Of a stretch of DNA of 8,647 nucleotides, positions 1 to 5,706 are shown in pieces (positions within the stretch are counted from its first letter, which is position 1; the number at the start of each line of letters is the position of its first letter). Source of the stretch: Actinomycetes bacterium. GTDB taxonomy: Bacteria; Actinomycetota; Acidimicrobiia; Acidimicrobiales; Palsa-688. The position numbers and the translations under genes were made by a program. The stretch is from assembly GCA_021816565.1 (NCBI GenBank), contig JAKAXN010000184.1:1-8647 (forward strand), given 5' to 3'. Under the pieces are notes generated by a model, which did no database searches, was not told the origin of the DNA, and saw nothing but the letters and a program-made list of their open reading frames with translations.

Positions 1-1317
1 CTGGACCGGCTGGTGGGCGCCACCCCGGCCGCGACCGACCTGGGCCGGCCCCGCCTGTGGATCGACCGGGCCTTCACGCTGCGGGGGTCGGGCACCGTGG
101 TCACCGGGACGCTGACCGGCGGGGGCCTGGGCGTCGAGGAGGACGTGATCGTCCTGCCCGGTGGCCACCACGGGCGGATCCGGTCGCTGCAGAGCCACCA
201 CTGCCCCCTGGCCGAGGCGGACCCGGGCCGGCGCCTGGCCGTCAACCTCAACGGGCCGTCCCACCGCCAGCTGCACCGGGGCCAGGCCCTGGTACGGCCC
301 GGGCAGTGGCATGTGGCTTCCTGCTTCGACGCGTCCCTGAAGGTGCTTTCGTCGCTCGGACACCCGGTGGGTAGGCGGGGCGCGTACAGCTTCCACGTCG
401 GCAGCGCCGACGTACCGGCACGGATACGGGTGCTTGGAGCGAGCCGCATCGAACCCGGCGAGGAGGCCCCGGTGCGCCTCTGGGTGCAGGACCACCCGGG
501 GCTCCCGCTGGTCCCGGGCGACCGGTTCGTGCTGCGCGAGGCCGGACGCGACGAGTCGGTTGGTGGGGGCACGGTGCTGGACGTGGAGCCGGTGGTGCCG
601 GCCGCCCGGGCCGCGCCGTCACTGTCCACCGGGCGACTGATCCGGGAGCGGGGCTGGGTGGACGCCGGGCACCTCGAGCGCATCTCCGGCCGGCGGATGG
701 AAGCGACGGTCGGCCGGTGGGTCGTCGATCCCGAAGTTCTCGGACGGTCCCGGGCCGCACTGCTGGAACGGTGCCGGGCGGCCGGCCCCGCAGGGATCGG
801 CCTGGCCGCCTTCGACGAGCGGGAGCGGGCCCTTCTCAGGGCCGGGGTGCCCGGGGTGGCGGTCCGCAACGACCGGGCCGTCGCCGCCGACCTGAATGGG
901 CGGGGCATGACCGAGGCGGCCCGACGGGTGCTGGGCGCGCTCGAAGCCGGGAAGTGGTCGCCGCCGGCGTTCGGCCGCCCGGACGTGGCGGCGTTACGGG
1001 AGCTGGAACGGGCCGGACTGGCCGTCGAGGCGGGCGGCGTGTGGTTCGCCGCGACGGCGGTGGAGTCGGCGGCAACGGCCCTGCGGGCCCTGCTGGACCG
1101 GCGGAGCGGGGGCTTCACCGTCAGCGAGGCGCGCGACGCCCTCGGCAGCAGCCGCAAGCACGTGCTGCCGCTGCTGTCGCACCTCGACGCGACCGGGATG
1201 ACCCGCCGCCGGGGGGACCTGCGGGTGGCCGGACCCCGCCTGGCCGGTGGCGCCGATGGCCGCCCAGCTGGCAGCGCCGGCGGCGGGAGCGGCGATGAGC
1301 AGGTGACCAGTCGATGA
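1..1317 (+). CDS. selB: Selenocysteine-specific elongation factor SelB (5' end outside window)
   Basis: SelB is the EF-Tu-like GTPase that carries Sec-tRNA(Sec) to ribosomes stalled at UGA and recognises the SECIS hairpin through C-terminal winged helices. The reading frame is open from base 1, so the GTPase domain lies upstream. The visible part begins at the end of the G domain and enters domain II with WIDRAFTLRGSGTVVTGTL, a strongly SelB/EF-Tu-like block. Domain III follows and ends near GGGTVLDVEP, about 190 residues in. The remaining 240 or so residues are winged-helix repeats. The last one, FTVSEARDALGSSRKHVLPL, is the typical SelB wing that binds SECIS RNA. A low-complexity Gly/Ser/Ala tail ends at TGA 1315-1317. 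The GTG at 13 is internal and not the true start. selD follows after 34 bases, so the two are probably one operon. The presence of SelB is the main support for reading the TGA at 2730-2732 as selenocysteine. Confidence 0.95.
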   Translation: MDRLVGATPAATDLGRPRLWIDRAFTLRGSGTVVTGTLTGGGLGVEEDVIVLPGGHHGRIRSLQSHHCPLAEADPGRRLAVNLNGPSHRQLHRGQALVRPGQWHVASCFDASLKVLSSLGHPVGRRGAYSFHVGSADVPARIRVLGASRIEPGEEAPVRLWVQDHPGLPLVPGDRFVLREAGRDESVGGGTVLDVEPVVPAARAAPSLSTGRLIRERGWVDAGHLERISGRRMEATVGRWVVDPEVLGRSRAALLERCRAAGPAGIGLAAFDERERALLRAGVPGVAVRNDRAVAADLNGRGMTEAARRVLGALEAGKWSPPAFGRPDVAALRELERAGLAVEAGGVWFAATAVESAATALRALLDRRSGGFTVSEARDALGSSRKHVLPLLSHLDATGMTRRRGDLRVAGPRLAGGADGRPAGSAGGGSGDEQVTSR

Positions 1318-1351
1318 CGGGGCCGGAGACGGCCGCGACGAGAAGGAGGCC

Positions 1352-2395
1352 GTGTTGAAGCTGACGGAGTGGACGACGTGCGGTGGTTGCGCCGCCAAGT
1401 GGGGAGGCGCCCCTCTCGGGCGGCTGGTGCGCGAGCTGTCGGCGGGAGCCGACCCGGCGCTGCTGGTCGGTCTGGCGCCGTTCGACGACGCCGCCGTGTA
1501 CCGCCTCGACGCCGAGACGGCACTGGTGTCGACGACCGACTTCTTCCCCCCGCTGGTGGACGACCCGGACGACTTCGGAGCCATCGCCGCGGCCAATGCC
1601 TGCAGCGACGTGTTCGCCATGGGCGGCCGGGTGCTCATGGCGCTCAACGTGGCCGCCTTCCCGGAGGAGATGCCGCCGGAGGTGATCGGGCGGATCCTGG
1701 CGGCGGCGGCCGAGACGGTACGCGCCGCGGGGGGGACCATCGCAGGAGGCCACACCATCCGCTCCCCGGAGCCGATCTTCGGGCTGGCGGTCCAGGGCGT
1801 GGTCCACCCGGACCGGATGTGGAGCAAATCCGGGGCCCGGCCCGGCGACCGCCTGCTCCTCTCCAAGCCGCTCGGAACCGGCATCGTCCTGGCCGGCGGG
1901 GACGAGGAGTCCAGGCGCGGCGCCGTCACCGGCATGCGCACGCTCAACGACCGGGCGGCGCGCGACCTGGCTGCGCTCGCTGGGGAGGCAGCGGTCGCAG
2001 CCGGCGCCGGCCCGGGAGCCGGCGGGGACCGGGGCCCGGTGCACGCCGTCACCGACGTGACCGGCTTCGGGCTGGCCGGCCACAGCTGGGAGATGGCCGA
2101 GCGCTCCGGCGTGACCGTGCGCCTCCACGGTTCAAGGCTGCCCGCCTACCCCGGGGCCAGGCAGTTGGCGGATGCCGGGGTGAAGACCGGCGGAGAGGCC
2201 CGCAACCGCAGCTACCTCGGAGAGCACCTGGTGGTCGAGGCCGCCGCCGGGGTGGAGGCGCTGGTCCTCGATCCCCAGACCTCCGGCGGCCTGCTGGCCG
2301 CGGTGGACCCGGCCCGCTCAGCGGATCTGGTGGACCGGGGTTGGACCGAGGTCGGAGAGGTCGTCGCCGGTCCGGCGGCGGTGCGCGTCGTGTGA
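1352..2395 (+). CDS. selD: Selenide, water dikinase (selenophosphate synthetase) SelD
   Basis: SelD makes selenophosphate from selenide and ATP, the selenium donor for selenocysteine (via SelA) and for selenouridine in tRNA. The protein has 347 residues, normal for the family. The N-terminal catalytic loop reads TTCGGCAAKWGG, with Cys10 at the position that is Cys or Sec in homologs (codon TGC, so this is a Cys form) and Lys16 as the conserved lysine. Other family blocks are DDAAVY, the TTDFFPPLVDDPDDFG segment, NACSDVFAMGG, GGHTIRSPEP, VTDVTGFGLAGH and DPQTSGGLL, which together form the AIRS/PurM-type ATP-binding fold. A strong Shine-Dalgarno AAGGAGG lies at 1343-1349. It is only 2 bases from the GTG at 1352 but 5 from the TTG at 1355, so translation may start at 1355 (two residues shorter). 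It is probably cotranscribed with selB. Its stop lies 10 bases from the end of the convergent selenoprotein gene, with no clear terminator between. Confidence 0.97.
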   Translation: MLKLTEWTTCGGCAAKWGGAPLGRLVRELSAGADPALLVGLAPFDDAAVYRLDAETALVSTTDFFPPLVDDPDDFGAIAAANACSDVFAMGGRVLMALNVAAFPEEMPPEVIGRILAAAAETVRAAGGTIAGGHTIRSPEPIFGLAVQGVVHPDRMWSKSGARPGDRLLLSKPLGTGIVLAGGDEESRRGAVTGMRTLNDRAARDLAALAGEAAVAAGAGPGAGGDRGPVHAVTDVTGFGLAGHSWEMAERSGVTVRLHGSRLPAYPGARQLADAGVKTGGEARNRSYLGEHLVVEAAAGVEALVLDPQTSGGLLAAVDPARSADLVDRGWTEVGEVVAGPAAVRVV

Positions 2396-2405
2396 GGCGA
2401 GCGGG

Positions 2406-3881
2406 TCACGGCAGCTCCGAGAGCGGCGGCAGGCCCAGCAGGGGAAGGGCCCGCTCGATCTCCTCCGGGGTCGTGAAGCCCGCGCCGCGGACGACCCCGG
2501 TCTCGTCCACCAGGAGGTTGAACGGCACCCCGGACAGGTCCAGGGACTTCATGTACCTGCAGTCGTCAACTGCGAGGGGACCACTGAGCCCGTAGATGTC
2601 GCAGAAGCGCAGGGCCTCATCCCTGGCCGCCACGTGCTCCCAGACGTTCACCATGATCACTTCCAGACCGAACCGGCCGGCACGGCGGCGCACCTCCTCG
2701 ATGACGGGCGCCTCCGCGTTGCACGGGCCTCACCAGCTGGCGAAGAAGTTCAGGATGTATCGGTGCCCGGCCCAGGCCTCGCTGGTCATCCGGCTCCCGG
2801 TCCGGGCGTCGTAGAGGTCCCAGGGCGGCAACCGCCGGCCCACCAGGGCCGGGACCGCAGGCTCCCCCGGCATCCGGCCGGGCTGGGTCGGCGGGCCCTC
2901 CATCAGGTCCACCACCACGGTGACGTCGCAGGAGCCGGCGTTGGACACGTACAGCCGGCCCTCGCCGGGATCGACCGCCACGTCGCCGGGGCCGTCGCCC
3001 ACCGGGATGCGGCCCCAGACCGAGTATTCCTCCGCACCTATGACACTGATACTGCCAGCACCGCGGTTGACGGCGTACACCCGGTCACCGGCCGGCAGCA
3101 GGCCCACCGGCGCCCGCTCCACCGGGACCCGTCCGGTGACGACCAGGCGGTCGAGGTCGATCACCGCCAGCTCGCTGGTCAGGGAGTTGGCCACGTACCC
3201 GACCCCTCGGGGCGGGTCCACGCAGATCTTGCACGGAGCCTCCCCCACCGGGATGGTGGTGATGGTCCGGTCCAGGAGGGTGTCGATGACGGTGACGGAC
3301 CGGTCACCGAAGTTGGCGACATAGGCCCGGTCGCGCTCCTCGTCGACCGCGATGCTCCCCGACGCGAAGCCCGCCGGGGCGGTAGCCAGCCGCTCCAGGC
3401 TGTCAGCGTCCACCACCGTGACGGTCCCCTCCGCGGTGTTGCCGCAGAGCACCTTGCGCCGGGCCACGTGGATACCGGCGCCGGCGCAGTACTCACCGAC
3501 CGGGATCTGGCGGACCACCTCCAGGCTCTCGGCGTCCACCACCGACATGGTGGCGCTGCGGGCGTCAGTGGTGAAGATGCGGTCGCGGACCGGGTCGTGG
3601 ACCACGGCGATCGGCTCCGTCCCGACCGGGACGGTGGCCTGGACCCGGAGGGTGTCCATGTCCAGCACGGCCAGCCAGTTGCTGCGGGAGCAGACGACGT
3701 AGCAGCGCCGTCGGACGGGGTCGAGCACCAGGCCCTCGGGACCCATCCCCACCTCTATGTCGGCCACCGTCCGGTAGGCGGGTGACCCACCACCCGCTGC
3801 CGATGGTTCTGCACCACCCATCCGGCCGTCGTCTGCGGGATTCTCGGTGAAGTGGTCGCTGCTCACTGGTTCTGCTGGCAC
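2406..3881 (-). CDS. Selenoprotein: YVTN beta-propeller fused to TlpA/thioredoxin-like domain with Sec-Gly-Pro-Cys
   Basis: Read through one in-frame TGA (2730-2732) this gives 491 residues with Sec at 384. Residues about 37-330 form seven YVTN/NHL-like repeats of about 43 residues, each with a VxxVD-type strand followed by a IPVG-type turn and a ERDRAYVAN-type strand, so a seven-bladed propeller is expected. A linker to about 350 leads into a TlpA/ResA-type thioredoxin domain: LPPWDLYDARTG, then RYILNFFASW-Sec-GPC (Sec384, Cys387), EVIMVNVWEH, and the cis-proline SGVPFNLLVD (Pro453). The frame, the W and GPC flanks and the downstream domain are intact on both sides of the TGA, which argues against decay. 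No signal peptide or membrane anchor is visible, unlike many TlpA proteins. The likely role is a thiol/selenol redox enzyme with the propeller binding a partner or substrate; the substrate is unknown. The start is uncertain: GTG 3881 and ATG 3821 both lack a clear Shine-Dalgarno. The repeats begin after residue 36, so either start keeps the propeller. Confidence 0.9.
2681..2718 (-). promoter_or_regulatory. Candidate bacterial SECIS element
   Basis: Numbering from the first base after UGA, bases +12 to +16 pair with +49 to +45 (one G-U pair), +17/+44 is an A-G mismatch, +18 to +22 pair with +43 to +39, U+38 is bulged, and +23/+24 pair with +37/+36. This leaves an 11-base apical loop (+25 to +35) that begins with G-U. 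The loop starts 24 bases after UGA. The bacterial SECIS consensus asks for a loop about 16-37 bases downstream and a G in the first two loop positions, and this fits. The E. coli fdhF element also uses a G-U in the loop and a bulged U, but on the 5' side of the stem; here it is on the 3' side. The hairpin lies inside the coding region, as usual in bacteria. The fold was derived by eye; in such GC-rich DNA competing folds exist. Confidence 0.7.
2730..2732 (-). other. In-frame UGA predicted to encode selenocysteine (Sec384)
   Basis: The codon lies between TGG (Trp) and GGC CCG TGC (Gly-Pro-Cys), replacing exactly the first, nucleophilic cysteine of the thioredoxin WCGPC motif. UGA rather than UAA or UAG, the catalytic position, the adjacent selB and selD genes and a SECIS-like hairpin just downstream all agree. 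Ordinary gene calling would stop the propeller protein at Trp383 and start a second small gene at the GTG at 2693. Confidence 0.9.
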
Positions 3882-4028
3882 CTGGGTTCTGGAGGGGACA
3901 GGGTCGGTAGGCAGTTACCCGCAAACCCCGGGGATACTCATGCCACCGGGCGTGCCCGGCTCACAGCAGCACGGACCCAGATCCAACCCGCCCCGGTCGG
4001 CCACGGAGGCGACGGAACTCCGGTGGGA
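3882..4028. other. Intergenic region between methyltransferase and selenoprotein genes
   Basis: These 147 bases must hold the leader, and probably the promoter, of the selenoprotein gene, or else that gene is read through from the methyltransferase. I see no convincing -35/-10 pair and no ribosome binding site before GTG 3881. A short palindrome, CCGGGC-GT-GCCCGG at 3946-3959, could be a weak hairpin or a protein site. No RNA gene was recognised. Confidence 0.4.
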
Positions 4029-4754
4029 CTACGCGAGCGGCCGCCGCCCCCCGAAGATGGCATGGTCGAGTTCCTTCCAGTACACGTCCACCGCCTCGAA
4101 GCCGGCCGCCCGCAGGAAGCCCAGCTGCGGGTCCAGCCCGATGATGTGGCGGACGTGGTTCTCCCAGCGGGTCTGCTCCTCCGGAGTGCGGTTGGCCCGC
4201 TTGGCCGCAGCGGTGGGGTCCCGCCGGTCCTGGACCCGCTGCCACTCCTCCTCCACTGCCGGGTCGCCGCCCGACACCGGGTCGTAGTTGAAGTACCACC
4301 CACCGGGCTCGAGCCGCTCCAGCACCTCCCGGAACAGGCCCTGCTTGCGGTCGTCGGTCAGATGGTGGACGCAGAGGGACGAGATGACCGCCTGCAGGCC
4401 GCCGGCCAACTCCTCGGGCCACCGGCCGGCGGCCATGTCGAACTCGACGTAGCGGTAGCGCCCCTCGTATCCCGCCAGCGCCCGGCGGCCCTCGTCCATC
4501 ATCTGCGGCGAGTAGTCGGCCAGCACCGCGGTGGCCCGGGGACAGCGATCCAGCACCGCCCGGGAGGCGGCGCCGGTCCCGGCACCCAGGTCCACGAACG
4601 TGAAGCTCTCCCCCTCGCCGAAGGGCAGCAGCTCGGCCATCAGGCGGCGGGGCCAGACCCGGGACCGCTCCCGCTCGTCGGCGGTGGCGACCCACTGCGC
4701 CACGCTGGCGTCCGACTTCCAGACCGCGGCGTTCGATTCCGAGCTGTCGACCAT
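4029..4754 (-). CDS. Class I SAM-dependent methyltransferase
   Basis: The protein has 241 residues. The Rossmann-fold SAM-binding motif I, FVDLGAGTGAASR, is at about 53-65. An acidic residue at the end of strand 2 (VLADYSPQMM, Asp80) and the post-motif block FDMAAG follow, then the strand-4 motif VISSLCVHHLTDD at about 123-135 and the LEPGGWYFNYDP segment at 149-159. These are typical of UbiE/Methyltransf_25-like small-molecule methyltransferases. The substrate cannot be told from the sequence. ATG 4754 was chosen because the MVDSSESNAAVWKS N-terminus suits this family and the frame upstream runs into the hairpin after tusA. Only a weak GAGG lies close before it. It is on the same strand as tusA but the strong hairpin at 4795-4838 makes cotranscription unlikely. 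Stop is TAG. Methylation of a sulfur or selenium compound would fit the neighbours, but nothing in the sequence shows it. Confidence 0.9.
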   Translation of the reverse strand: MVDSSESNAAVWKSDASVAQWVATADERERSRVWPRRLMAELLPFGEGESFTFVDLGAGTGAASRAVLDRCPRATAVLADYSPQMMDEGRRALAGYEGRYRYVEFDMAAGRWPEELAGGLQAVISSLCVHHLTDDRKQGLFREVLERLEPGGWYFNYDPVSGGDPAVEEEWQRVQDRRDPTAAAKRANRTPEEQTRWENHVRHIIGLDPQLGFLRAAGFEAVDVYWKELDHAIFGGRRPLA

Positions 4755-4794
4755 GGCCTCAACGTAGGCGGGGCCCGGAACCGGCGCTATTCGC

Positions 4795-4838
4795 GTCGGC
4801 CGGGGGGCGGCGCCCGCCACCGCCGCCCCCCGGCCGAC
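4795..4838 (-). terminator. Perfect 18-bp hairpin after tusA, likely transcription terminator
   Basis: The left arm is 4795-4812 and the right arm 4821-4838, with an 8-base loop at 4813-4820. All 18 pairs match, 16 of them G-C. The stem starts 5 bases after the tusA stop codon (4844-4846), so it probably ends the dsrE2-tusA transcript. There is no run of T after it on the minus strand, as is common for actinobacterial terminators. It could also protect the 3' end of the message. Confidence 0.75.
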
Positions 4839-4843
4839 CCGCA

Positions 4844-5071
4844 TCAGCCCTTGCGGATCACGTAGCGCCACCCGCCTGACGCGTCCTCGGTGGCCAGCAG
4901 CTCGTGGCCCATGTCGCGGGCCCACGCCGGGATGTCCCGGCAGCTGCCGGGATCGGTGGCCTCGATGGCGAGCACCTGACCCTGGCCTATCCGGTCGATG
5001 CCCTTGCGGGCCATCACCACGGGCATGGGGCAGCTCTTGCCTCTGGCGTCGACGACCAGGTCTACGTCCAT
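4844..5071 (-). CDS. TusA/SirA/YedF-family sulfur carrier protein
   Basis: This small protein of 75 residues fits the usual length of TusA. TusA-type proteins carry sulfur as a persulfide on the Cys of a CPxP motif and hand it between rhodaneses, DsrE-type proteins and target enzymes in the cytoplasm. The motif is seen as GKSCPMPVVMARKGI, Cys14-Pro-Met-Pro17, after the VVDARG start typical of the family. A second Cys is at 44 (DPGSCRDIPAWA). Such Cys occur in TusA homologs linked to sulfur or selenium metabolism, where YedF (a TusA-DsrE fusion) is a genomic marker. ATG 5071 is preceded by AAAGGA about 10 bases upstream. It lies 37 bases after dsrE2 on the same strand, so the two are likely one operon. 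Confidence 0.93.
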   Translation of the reverse strand: MDVDLVVDARGKSCPMPVVMARKGIDRIGQGQVLAIEATDPGSCRDIPAWARDMGHELLATEDASGGWRYVIRKG

Positions 5072-5108
5072 GTTCCGGCGTTCCTTTCGGATTGTGTCTA
5101 TATGACTG

Positions 5109-5618
5109 TCAGATGAACAGGTTGATGGAGGAGCGGCTCATCTCCGAAAGGGCGGTGGCCGCCCCGACCGGCTCCCCCACGCCCTCCACCAGGTCCTTGA
5201 CCCCGATACCGAGCAGGTCCATCGTCATCTGGCAGGGCCAGAGATTGACGTCCAGGTCCCGGCACACCTGCAGCAGCTCCGTCGGCGACGCAACCTGGTG
5301 GCGGTCGGCGAGCATGCGCATCATCTTCGGACCGGCCCCGCCCATGTTGAGCTTGGAGAGCTTCATACGCGACAACCCCGGCGCGTTCATCACCGCGAGC
5401 ATCTTCGTCATCCAATCCTCACCGGTGAGGCGGCGCTCCTCGCGCACCAGGCTGAACAGGCCCCAGAACGTGAAGAAGATGGTCACCTCCATCCCGTAGG
5501 CGGCGCCGGTGCTGGCCAGGATCAGCTGCGGCCACACCCGGTCCAGGTCGCCACTCCAGGCCACCATGGTCATCTTCTGGACGGAGCCGTTGTTGGCTCC
5601 GGATTCCTCTTCTGCCAC
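5109..5618 (-). CDS. DsrE2-like (DsrE/DsrF superfamily) sulfur-relay protein
   Basis: The 169-residue protein has the DsrE2 pattern: an N-terminal MTMVAWSGDLDRVWPQLILA strand-helix, then the hydrophobic GMEVTIFFTFWGLFSLV segment at about 42-58, a middle MNMGGAGPKMM-like block (residues about 91-100), and a C-terminal VNLWPCQMTMDLLGI block whose Cys129 is the conserved sulfur-binding residue. Cys119 is a second cysteine close by. DsrE2 proteins bind sulfur as persulfide and exchange it with TusA and rhodaneses; the three gene types often cluster. GTG 5618 is the start, with a G-rich stretch about 8 bases upstream as a poor ribosome site. It is the first gene of the dsrE2-tusA operon and is divergent from the rhodanese-dioxygenase gene across an operator-like palindrome. 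Confidence 0.88.
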   Translation of the reverse strand: MAEEESGANNGSVQKMTMVAWSGDLDRVWPQLILASTGAAYGMEVTIFFTFWGLFSLVREERRLTGEDWMTKMLAVMNAPGLSRMKLSKLNMGGAGPKMMRMLADRHQVASPTELLQVCRDLDVNLWPCQMTMDLLGIGVKDLVEGVGEPVGAATALSEMSRSSINLFI

Positions 5619-5645
5619 GGAACGACCCCCCGGTGGTCCGTACTA

Positions 5646-5665
5646 GCGAACATCTGCATGTTCGC
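5646..5665. promoter_or_regulatory. Perfect inverted repeat (8-4-8), likely repressor operator
   Basis: The arms GCGAACAT (5646-5653) and ATGTTCGC (5658-5665) are perfect complements around CTGC. The site lies in the 88-base region between two divergent sulfur genes. It contains GAACA/TGTTC, the half-site type used by many ArsR/SmtB-family repressors. It is AT-richer than its surroundings. The nearby ArsR-family gene (6878-7195) is the likely binder, but that is inference. Confidence 0.7.
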
Positions 5666-5690
5666 ATATGGTGTGACAAAGGTCAACCCT
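5651..5690 (-). promoter_or_regulatory. Possible promoter of dsrE2-tusA overlapping the operator
   Basis: On the minus strand a -35-like TTGACC at 5686-5681 is followed after 17 bases by GAACAT (5663-5658), a poor -10 that keeps the A at position 2 and T at position 6. It lies inside the palindrome, so a bound repressor would block it. On the other strand TATGGT at 5667-5672 could be the -10 for the rhodanese-dioxygenase gene, without a good -35. Both are read by eye. Confidence 0.35.
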
Positions 5691-5706
5691 CGGGGGAGGA
5701 ACAACG

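Noticed and set aside
1314..1358. ATGA overlap with the selB stop, opening a short frame before selD
   Set aside because: It is out of frame with selD and stops after 14 codons. The strong Shine-Dalgarno points to the GTG/TTG start of selD.
2406..2408. Terminal TGA of the selenoprotein gene as a second selenocysteine codon
   Set aside because: A small 5-bp hairpin lies downstream, but the thioredoxin domain is complete before this codon and the frame beyond it does not resemble any domain, so it is a normal stop.
2730..2732. Nonsense mutation making the propeller-thioredoxin gene a pseudogene
   Set aside because: The stop is TGA at exactly the catalytic Cys position, everything around it is intact, and selB, selD and a SECIS-like hairpin are present. 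Chance decay is much less likely.
2634..3785. Long 383-codon open frame on the + strand opposite the propeller gene
   Set aside because: It is antisense to a protein with clear YVTN repeats and thioredoxin motifs. Its translation is low-complexity Gly/Arg/His/Asp-rich, as expected from the complement of GC-rich codons.
4721..4745. tRNA-like T-loop GTTCGATTCC, considered as a sign of selC (tRNA-Sec)
   Set aside because: It is inside the methyltransferase coding region and its flanks do not pair as a T-stem. No acceptor stem or TCA anticodon arm was found around it.
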